Shown piece by piece: positions 30,785 through 37,095 of a DNA stretch of 37,095 bases. The stretch lies in the IMG/VR virus record IMGVR_UViG_3300025120_012043, positions 1 through 37,095 of that record. One strand, 5' to 3'. This stretch comes from a virus. Each line of letters begins with the position of its first letter. The stretch's first letter is position 1. The notes under the pieces were generated by a model, which saw only the letters and a program-made list of their open reading frames with translations, was not told the origin of the DNA and did no database searches. A program made the position numbers and the translations under genes.

Positions 30785-32806
30785 ATGGCAGTTCGCTTTA
30801 AGGACGTTACAATAGCAGAAGAAACCTTCTCAATACCAGTTACCGGATTTGCCTCAGAAGACACTCTGCGTGACCTAGTAGACGCCATAGGAACAAGCAA
30901 AGGCAACAAGGGAAGATCAGATCCATCCGGCGCAGGCGGTGTAGCAGGAAGTATCAAGAAAACTGGAAAAGAAGCAGAGAAAGTTTCAAAAACCTTTGTA
31001 AAAATGCACCCTGCTTTGTCGGCAGTGGAAACAGGATTTAATATCCTAGGCAGTACGTTAACAGGAGCAACCGGCTTGGTCAAATCCATTGCCCAAGCAG
31101 ATGGTTCGTTTAGTTCATTGAATTCAGTGGTTGATTTTTCTGTAGGACAGGTAACAAGATTTACGTCAATGGTTCCTATACTGGGAGGCTTTCTTACAGC
31201 GGCTTCAGAAACCACAGGAGAACTTACAAAACTTAGATTAGCATTCATGGACTTACAGTTTGACTCATTCAGCAGACTAGGACAAGCTGGATTCAGACTT
31301 ACAACAGATTTGGGAGACACATTGGAGACTGTGTTGAGAGCAAATATATCACTGGATCAATTCAACAACATTGTGGCCACTAACAATGATGGCCTACGAA
31401 TTTTTGGTGGATCAATCAACAATGCCGCAGTTGAGTTTTCACAAAGGCTCGAACGGTTAACTGATCAAAAGTCGCCCTTGGGACTGGGATTCAGAATGCT
31501 GGGCATGGATGCCACCGACATAGCAGACGAATTTGCAGACTTTATTACATCGAACAGATTCAACCGCAGATTGATGATGGGCAGTGAGTCAGAACTTAAT
31601 GAGGCCATGCTCAAAAGAGCAACCAACGAAAGACGTCTTGCTGAATTGACCGGACAGAGTGTGCAGGAACAAAAATCTGCATACCTACGTAAAGCAACCT
31701 CACAAGCTTTCCAGGCAGCTATTATGGGAGAAGAGTATCAATTGGAATTGACCCAGTTTGCAGCTACCATGGGGGAATTTAATTCGGATCTAGGTTCATT
31801 AGTTGAAGCAAGATCTGCCGGTTTCCCTCTAGTTGATGCCGCCCAAGCAAATTTAATAGCATTTGTTCCTGGACTTAGTGAAGCACTAGACACAGCATTG
31901 GTCAATATTAAGGAAGGCGCAGATGTGGTAGGTGAAACTGCCAAAGTTCAAAAAATTATAGCGGACTTTGCTCGAAGTGACAGGGGAAAACAATTAACAC
32001 AGTTAGGCCTGTTGGATTCACAATTTGCCGGCATAGGAGATTTATTTTTAGCAGGTACAGCCACAGGGACACAACTTATGAAGTTGAATGCATCAATGAA
32101 AGCCAAAATGGGCGATGATTTTGTACCGTTCAAAGATATCAAAGAAGCAGATAAGGCGTTTAATGCACAATTTCAAGAACAGATAAAATTAGCGGAAGGG
32201 ATGGCCAAAAGTGGTGGACTTAGTGTTGAGGCTTTGGAAAACTTAGGTCTAGATGCAACTACCATCGGTATAATACTTGGCAAGGTCAAAGTTGAAGATG
32301 CTGTGGGCACATTTCAATCAAGACTATTGGAATTGAGCACTGCCGCAGGACCATTAGTGGGTCTGCTGTTAGAGATGACTACAGGTTTTGATGCAATGTT
32401 AAGGAAAATTGATCCCACTTACGAAAAGAGGATGATAACAAAGAACATAGAAGATGTCGCTACCTCGCAGGGATTGACTGGTGAGATTAAAAACCTAGGG
32501 ACAAATAGATTTAAAACGACAGTAGACGAGGCCGGACTGCAAATGTATTTCAACAAAAGACTGAATCAGTTTGTGTATGAGAGAAGCGGCACAACAGAAC
32601 CTATCGCACAGGATTACAAAAAAACATTCAATATGTCTAAAAGAGGTGCGGCAAACTTGGTTGATCCTGAGACAGGCAGAGAAATACGTAGCAAGGAACA
32701 GTTGGAAGCTCTCTTACAAAGATTGGTTACACTGACAGAACAAAACAATATTGAAAACAAAAAGGCTAACACAGACCAAAAATACAAGGGTCATCCACAG
32801 GGATAG
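30785..32806 (+). CDS. probable tail tape-measure protein
   Basis: 673 aa, mostly predicted helix, rich in Ala, Gly and Leu, with a few hydrophobic segments (VPILGGFLTAASETTG, AGPLVGLLLEMTTG) and a Gly/Ser-rich N-terminal linker (residues 35-55). Size is close to T4 gp29 (about 590 aa). It is next to the gp26-like gene and upstream of the portal. Such proteins set tail length and enter the host during infection. No catalytic motif seen. Preceded by AGGA and a late promoter. Confidence 0.5.
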   Translation: MAVRFKDVTIAEETFSIPVTGFASEDTLRDLVDAIGTSKGNKGRSDPSGAGGVAGSIKKTGKEAEKVSKTFVKMHPALSAVETGFNILGSTLTGATGLVKSIAQADGSFSSLNSVVDFSVGQVTRFTSMVPILGGFLTAASETTGELTKLRLAFMDLQFDSFSRLGQAGFRLTTDLGDTLETVLRANISLDQFNNIVATNNDGLRIFGGSINNAAVEFSQRLERLTDQKSPLGLGFRMLGMDATDIADEFADFITSNRFNRRLMMGSESELNEAMLKRATNERRLAELTGQSVQEQKSAYLRKATSQAFQAAIMGEEYQLELTQFAATMGEFNSDLGSLVEARSAGFPLVDAAQANLIAFVPGLSEALDTALVNIKEGADVVGETAKVQKIIADFARSDRGKQLTQLGLLDSQFAGIGDLFLAGTATGTQLMKLNASMKAKMGDDFVPFKDIKEADKAFNAQFQEQIKLAEGMAKSGGLSVEALENLGLDATTIGIILGKVKVEDAVGTFQSRLLELSTAAGPLVGLLLEMTTGFDAMLRKIDPTYEKRMITKNIEDVATSQGLTGEIKNLGTNRFKTTVDEAGLQMYFNKRLNQFVYERSGTTEPIAQDYKKTFNMSKRGAANLVDPETGREIRSKEQLEALLQRLVTLTEQNNIENKKANTDQKYKGHPQG

Positions 32807-32848
32807 TAAATACTTGCAATCAAGGAATAAAAAACATATAATAATACA

Positions 32849-34567
32849 ATGAGTTGGAAAAAATATTTTAATCTTGTACAACCGGATGGGTCAATGTCAC
32901 CAGTAAGTGGCACGAACACAGCCACAGGTATGGCTGCCATGGGCAAGAGAAACTACACTTCATATCTGCCAGAAGTGTACACAGGACACCCAAACAGAAA
33001 AGAACGTTACTTCCAATATGACCAAATGGACCAAGATTCAGAAGTGAATGCGGCACTGGATATCATTGCAGAATTTTGCACACAAGGCAATAAAAAAACA
33101 GGCACGCCATTTGAAATTGAATTCAAATCAGAGCCTACAGAAACAGAAGCATTAATTCTTAATGATGCAATAAAACAATTTGCTACGATCAATGACTGGA
33201 ATCGCAGAATGTTTAGAATGTTTCGCAATGTATTAAAGTATGGCGATTCATTTTTTATTAGAGATCCCGAAACACAAGAACTTATTCACGTGGCAGCTTC
33301 CAAGTGTGACAAAGTAATTGTAAATGAATCCAAAGGCAAACAACCAGAACAATATGTGTTTGCGGATTTGAATCTAAATTTAGAATCACTCAGTGGTTCA
33401 CAAGTAGCGGCCAATGTCACATATTCATCTCCAGGATCATCTGCTGTGATGGATCAAGGATATGGCAAACGTGGCGGAGCATATTCAGGACCAGGATCGT
33501 ATGGCACAGGATCAGCAGGCAGATTTGAAGATCAACAAAATCAATACGCAATTGATGCCAAGCATGTCACACACATTTCATTATCAGAAGGATTAGATTC
33601 AAACTTTCCATTTGGTACATCCATATTAGAAACTGTTTTCAAAACATTCAAACAAAAAGAATTACTTGAAGATGCAATCATAATTTACAGAGTACACAGA
33701 GCACCTGAACGTAGAGTGTTTTACATTGATGTAGGAAACATGCCTACACATATGGCAATGGGTTTTGTTGAACGTGTAAAAAATGAGATTCACCAAAGAC
33801 GTATTCCGTCTCAAAGCGGTGGTTCCAACTCGATTGATGCATCATACAATCCGTTGTCTATCAATGAAGATTATTTCTTTCCACAAACAGCAGAAGGACG
33901 TGGATCAAAAGTTGAAACATTGCCTGGTGGCACAAACTTAGGCGAGATTGATGATTTAAGATACTTTACTAATAAGTTATTTCGTGCATTAAGAATACCT
34001 TCATCGTATTTGCCAACTGGCCCAGATGATGGAGCAAACCCACAGTATTCAGATGGTAGAGTAGGCACAGCATACATTCAAGAATTAAGATTTAACAAAT
34101 ACTGCCAACGATTACAAGAGATTGTATTTCCACCGTTAAACAATGAATTTAAACTGTTTCTAAAACAACGAGGCATTAACATTGATACATCATTGTTTGA
34201 TCTTAGACTGTGTACACCTCAAAACTTTGCCGCATACAGACAGATAGAACTAGACAATCAACGAGTACAAGCATTTACACAGATTGAACAAGTGCCTTAT
34301 TTGAGTAAAAGATTTGCACTGCAACGTTTCTTAGGATTAAGTGAAGAAGAACTTGCTAAAAACATGCAGATGTGGGCAGAAGAAAAAGGCGAATCGCAAG
34401 ATGAAGCAGTAAAAGGTGAAGATTTACGTAATGTTGGCGTCACAGGCGGCGGCATAGCAGGTGATATATCCAATCAAACAGATGCAACTCCTGAAACACC
34501 AGATATAGATACCGAAGGCGGAGATCTTGAAGCAGGTGACGAAGGCGACACTGATATAGAAATTTAA
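32849..34567 (+). CDS. 20: portal vertex protein, T4 gp20
   Basis: 572 aa, close to T4 gp20. The pattern NYTSYLPEVYTGHPNRKERYFQYDQMDQDSEV and later VHRAPERRVFYIDVGNMP are diagnostic for portal proteins of T4-like phages. The C-terminal half has FNKYCQRLQEIVFPPLNNEF and an acidic tail (EGGDLEAGDEGDTDIEI). Twelve copies form the DNA entry ring and nucleate head assembly. It heads the 20-67-68-21 cassette. Confidence 0.95.
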   Translation: MSWKKYFNLVQPDGSMSPVSGTNTATGMAAMGKRNYTSYLPEVYTGHPNRKERYFQYDQMDQDSEVNAALDIIAEFCTQGNKKTGTPFEIEFKSEPTETEALILNDAIKQFATINDWNRRMFRMFRNVLKYGDSFFIRDPETQELIHVAASKCDKVIVNESKGKQPEQYVFADLNLNLESLSGSQVAANVTYSSPGSSAVMDQGYGKRGGAYSGPGSYGTGSAGRFEDQQNQYAIDAKHVTHISLSEGLDSNFPFGTSILETVFKTFKQKELLEDAIIIYRVHRAPERRVFYIDVGNMPTHMAMGFVERVKNEIHQRRIPSQSGGSNSIDASYNPLSINEDYFFPQTAEGRGSKVETLPGGTNLGEIDDLRYFTNKLFRALRIPSSYLPTGPDDGANPQYSDGRVGTAYIQELRFNKYCQRLQEIVFPPLNNEFKLFLKQRGINIDTSLFDLRLCTPQNFAAYRQIELDNQRVQAFTQIEQVPYLSKRFALQRFLGLSEEELAKNMQMWAEEKGESQDEAVKGEDLRNVGVTGGGIAGDISNQTDATPETPDIDTEGGDLEAGDEGDTDIEI

Positions 34568-34579
34568 TTAAATAACAAT

Positions 34580-34807
34580 ATGCAACTATTTGAATTTTTT
34601 ACAGAACTAGATCAAAACAGAATTACACAAGAAGAAGATGTCACTGTGTACAATCTAGATGACACTAGAAAGTCAAGACTTACCTTAGAAATGATCAATC
34701 AATTAAGACACACTATACATGAAAGACGCAGAGAAAAATCTAAGTCTATAGAAATGTATCAAAAGATGTATGGCGGGTCAATTGCTGACGCGGCCGTTCC
34801 TGCATAA
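34580..34807 (+). CDS. 67: prohead core protein, T4 gp67-like
   Basis: 75 aa, the size of T4 gp67 (80 aa). DDTRKSRLTLEMINQLRHTIHERRREKSKSIEMYQKMYGG matches the small core protein of marine T4-like phages in its place between gp20 and the next core genes. It is part of the internal scaffold that is removed by the gp21 protease during maturation. Confidence 0.78.
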   Translation: MQLFEFFTELDQNRITQEEDVTVYNLDDTRKSRLTLEMINQLRHTIHERRREKSKSIEMYQKMYGGSIADAAVPA

Positions 34808-34825
34808 TCATAATTAATTACATCA

Positions 34826-35692
34826 ATGTCAAGAAGATCCAAATGGCGAGTAGCTGCCTGCGAAGCGGCAATACAAGGCAAGTCCACTGTTACACTTTTT
34901 AACAAAAGTGGCGAAATATCTGCGTGGTTGTCACCAGATGAAATAAAAAATCCTCAAAAATATATTGAAAAATTTAAAGAAATTGCCAGCAAAGCCAAGA
35001 TAAGTCCACGTGACATAGAAAGAGAAGTTCCACCCAAAGACACATCATATCGTCCGCAGGGTGATATTTGCTTTATTATAGCAAACGGAGAATCACGCAA
35101 AGGTTTTGATCTAAACAAAATGCGTGACAAAGGATACATTATAGGAATGAATGTTTTACCTATAGTAGAAAACTTTTGGCCAGACGCACTGGTCAGTGTT
35201 GATATTGCAACAGTCAAGTGGCTGTGTGAACGCAATGTTCCAGACAAAACTGAACACTGGACATATCCTAGAGGCGGCATCAAAGACCCTCGTCCAAAAA
35301 GACTGCAAAAAGATTGGGGCTGGTCATCAGGTCCAACAGCAACACGACTAGCACTGGAATACAAAAAGTTTCAAACAATTTATATTATTGGAATGGATTT
35401 TTTTGGGGTTACAGCAGACGGCAAAGTGGATGAAAAAGCAGGTAGTAAACTTAATAATATGTACAAAGGCCAAGAAAGATATCGCAAGTCAAGTTCTGGA
35501 AGAACATATTTTGGCAACTGGCTCAATCAAATGGTGACAAATTGTGATAATCATAAAAGTGCAAATTTTTACCATGTAGTGCTTGATAATCAAAAATCTC
35601 CCAATAAACTTGCAGTTAAGTCCAATTGGATAGACATAAATTATAGTATATTTGACGAACACCTACAGGAAATGTCAAAAAAGACCCCTTAA
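34826..35692 (+). CDS. MptE/DUF115-like protein inserted in the head cassette
   Basis: 288 aa. CFIIANGESRKGFDLNKM (82-99), DALVSVDIATVKWL and TIYIIGMDFFGV are shared with the minus-strand gene at 12974. It sits between gp67- and gp68-type genes, where T4 has none, so it is an accessory gene in a conserved morphogenetic row. Not a scaffold protein by composition. It may modify a head component or a sugar; unknown. Its last codon overlaps a CCCCTTAAAAGGGG inverted repeat. Confidence 0.65.
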   Translation: MSRRSKWRVAACEAAIQGKSTVTLFNKSGEISAWLSPDEIKNPQKYIEKFKEIASKAKISPRDIEREVPPKDTSYRPQGDICFIIANGESRKGFDLNKMRDKGYIIGMNVLPIVENFWPDALVSVDIATVKWLCERNVPDKTEHWTYPRGGIKDPRPKRLQKDWGWSSGPTATRLALEYKKFQTIYIIGMDFFGVTADGKVDEKAGSKLNNMYKGQERYRKSSSGRTYFGNWLNQMVTNCDNHKSANFYHVVLDNQKSPNKLAVKSNWIDINYSIFDEHLQEMSKKTP

Positions 35693-35698
35693 AAGGGG
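35685..35698 (+). terminator. CCCCTTAAAAGGGG hairpin at a gene end
   Basis: A 14-nt palindrome spanning the TAA of the preceding gene. A 5-bp GC-rich stem with a small TTAA-type loop is possible. No T-run follows (CAACCTG), so it may attenuate or mark an RNA 3' end rather than terminate fully. Confidence 0.35.
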
Positions 35699-35753
35699 CA
35701 ACCTGCCGTACAACCTTAAATACAAACTTAATCAACCAAATAAGGAGACTATC

Positions 35754-36671
35754 ATGTCTAAATTTGAAACACTCCTAGACTTACTTGTTAATGAGCAAAA
35801 GGACGAGGCTGAAAAGCTATTTCATGAAATTGTTGTAGAGAAATCAAGACAAATTTATGAAGGAATCCTTGCTGAAGACGAAGAAGTAGAGGAAACTTCG
35901 GAAACTGATGAAGTTGAAGAAGCATCTGACAATGATGACGATGCTGAAACTGATGAAGTTAAAGAAGACGATGTCGACGAGGCTATGCACGGCGACGACA
36001 AAAAGAAAAAGAAAATGAAAAAAGATGAAGAAGTTGATGAAGCTACTGAATCTAGTGAAGAAACAATTGAAGAAATCGGCGGCGATCAAACTGACGATTT
36101 AATTTCAGACATTGAAGCAGAAGCACAAGGCGACGATATGGCTGACATGGGAGATGAAAATGGCGACGATAACGGCGACATGGACATGGACGGTGACGGC
36201 GATGCTGACCCTGAAGCAGAAGAAATGTTTGCTCCATTAGAAAAAGAACTAGACGAGTTAAAAGCTGAGTTTGCAAAAATGATGGACAGTGACGATGACC
36301 AGCCAGAAGAAGGTATTTCACCTTTCGAAAGCACAGATTCAAAAGACGCTGACACTATTGTTAAAGAGTATGCAAACATGGTTAAAGACGGTCATGGTGC
36401 TGAAAAAATGGGCAAAGAGTCAGGTGCTGATTCAAAAAAATCAGTAGTTGCTTCAAAAAATAAAGCAATGAATAATGCATCTCCAGTAAAAATGGACCAA
36501 GGCGGCGAAGAAAAAGGCGGCGTTGGAAAAGCATTAACAGGCGACACAGCGAAAGTTATGGGCAAAAATTTTAAGAATGCAGGTGGAATTACTAAAACTT
36601 CTACTGAAGGCACTCCTAAACCACAGACTGACACTGCATCAACTGATAAATCACCAGTTGCTACAAAATAA
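35754..36671 (+). CDS. 68: acidic prohead core/scaffold protein, gp68-like
   Basis: 305 aa from the ATG at 35754, which follows a strong AAGGAG; an upstream in-frame ATG at 35652 lies inside the previous gene and is not used. The N-terminus (FETLLDLLVNEQKDEAEKLFHEIVVEKSRQIYEGIL) matches gp68-type core proteins. The middle is extremely acidic (Asp/Glu runs at about residues 40-180), suited to a scaffold that is digested by gp21. Position after gp67 and before gp21 fits T4 order. Confidence 0.72.
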   Translation: MSKFETLLDLLVNEQKDEAEKLFHEIVVEKSRQIYEGILAEDEEVEETSETDEVEEASDNDDDAETDEVKEDDVDEAMHGDDKKKKKMKKDEEVDEATESSEETIEEIGGDQTDDLISDIEAEAQGDDMADMGDENGDDNGDMDMDGDGDADPEAEEMFAPLEKELDELKAEFAKMMDSDDDQPEEGISPFESTDSKDADTIVKEYANMVKDGHGAEKMGKESGADSKKSVVASKNKAMNNASPVKMDQGGEEKGGVGKALTGDTAKVMGKNFKNAGGITKTSTEGTPKPQTDTASTDKSPVATK

Positions 36672-36683
36672 GGAAATAGGATA

Positions 36684-37095
36684 ATGCAAGTACTGTCAGA
36701 ACACCTAACATTTGATCAAGCACAAGTTGTGGTTGAAACAAATAACGAAGGTAAGGACTTGTACATGAAAGGCATTTGCATTCAAGGTAACGTTAAAAAT
36801 GCAAACCAGAGAGTGTATCCTACTTTCGAAATTAATAAAGCAGTTAGCAAAATATCCGATCAAATCGCCGGGGGCTCAAGCGTCCTTGGCGAGGTCGACC
36901 ATCCAGAAGATTTAAAGATTAATTTAGATCGAGTTTCTCACATGTTAACAAGCATGTGGATGGATGGACATAACGGATATGGTAAATTAAAGATTCTCCC
37001 AACACCAATGGGAAAATTAGTAGAAACAATGTTACAATCAGGCGTAAAATTAGGCGTATCATCCAGAGGATCAGGCAACGTAGACGAGGCATCAG
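36684..37095 (+). CDS. 21: prohead core protease, T4 gp21 (5' part, window edge)
   Basis: The first 137 codons are in the window. LGEVDHPEDL places the catalytic His at H73, and KLGVSSRGSG places the Ser at S126/S127, as in the S80 prohead peptidase family. An AAGGAAATAGGATA Shine-Dalgarno region precedes the ATG. It cleaves the core and head proteins during maturation. It runs off the window end. Confidence 0.9.
   Translation, partial: MQVLSEHLTFDQAQVVVETNNEGKDLYMKGICIQGNVKNANQRVYPTFEINKAVSKISDQIAGGSSVLGEVDHPEDLKINLDRVSHMLTSMWMDGHNGYGKLKILPTPMGKLVETMLQSGVKLGVSSRGSGNVDEAS

Noticed and set aside
30754-31320. Minus-strand 188-codon open frame over the start of the tape-measure-like gene
   Set aside because: Antisense shadow of a clear plus-strand gene with a late promoter and AGGA site; Ser/Pro-rich composition typical of antisense translation.
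35652-35753. 34-residue N-terminal extension of the gp68-like protein
   Set aside because: The extension lies inside the end of the preceding gene, while a strong AAGGAG precedes the internal ATG at 35754.
36086-36379. Minus-strand Ser-rich open frame under the acidic core protein
   Set aside because: Arises from the reverse complement of Asp/Glu codons, a known artefact of acidic proteins.
1-37095. Search by eye for CRISPR arrays, IS ends, integrase and attachment sites
   Set aside because: No regularly spaced repeats, transposase, integrase or paired terminal repeats were seen.

Overview
The window is AT-rich and densely packed, mostly with short overlapping genes. It reads as an internal piece of a marine T4-like myovirus genome. 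Diagnostic genes are the portal (gp20), gp67- and gp68-type prohead core proteins, the start of the gp21 prohead protease, a gp26-type baseplate hub protein, the UvsW helicase and a gp62-like clamp-loader subunit. ThyX, MazG, the 7Fe ferredoxin, SufE and a CHCC zinc finger suggest an alphaproteobacterial (SAR11/Pelagibacter-like) host. The host is an inference and no similarity search was run.

Layout. Positions 1-6089 (minus) hold an early metabolic module: SpeD-like decarboxylase, several tiny genes, MazG, SufE, CHCC zinc finger, ThyX, small membrane proteins, ferredoxin and gp62. Positions 6117-7984 (plus) hold two tandem glycosyltransferase-like paralogues. Positions 7939-14606 (minus) hold a sulfotransferase-like protein, KdsA (Kdo-8-phosphate synthase), UvsW, a 2OG-Fe(II) oxygenase, a metallopeptidase-like protein, an MptE/DUF115-like protein and a peroxiredoxin. 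Positions 14606-23838 (minus) form one tightly coupled glycan island of glycosyltransferases, a capsule-type transferase, a second oxygenase, an SGNH hydrolase, a nucleotidyltransferase-HAD fusion, a short GDPD, two SDR epimerases and two methyltransferases. Positions 23835-28565 (both strands) hold DUF2061, GIY-YIG, two amidinotransferase-fold enzymes, an ATE/GNAT-like transferase and a DUF6614-like protein. Positions 28566-28920 have no convincing gene and look like a structured RNA. From 28921 to the end is the morphogenesis region: tail/baseplate genes on minus, then a tape-measure-like protein, portal, core proteins and protease on plus.

Main observations. (1) The gp26-like gene ends with a T TTT TTC slippery heptamer. 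The -1 frame is open for 76 codons beyond it and has no usable start codon, so a programmed -1 frameshift next to the tape-measure gene is predicted. (2) A 355-nt non-coding region contains hairpins and a 7-bp loop-to-downstream pseudoknot pairing. (3) Many predicted promoters sit so close to their ATG that the transcripts would be leaderless, while others drive genes with strong Shine-Dalgarno sites. (4) A Kdo/glycan island and an Fe-S/redox gene set point to remodelling of the host surface and metabolism.

No tRNA, rRNA, CRISPR array, insertion sequence or integrase was recognised.
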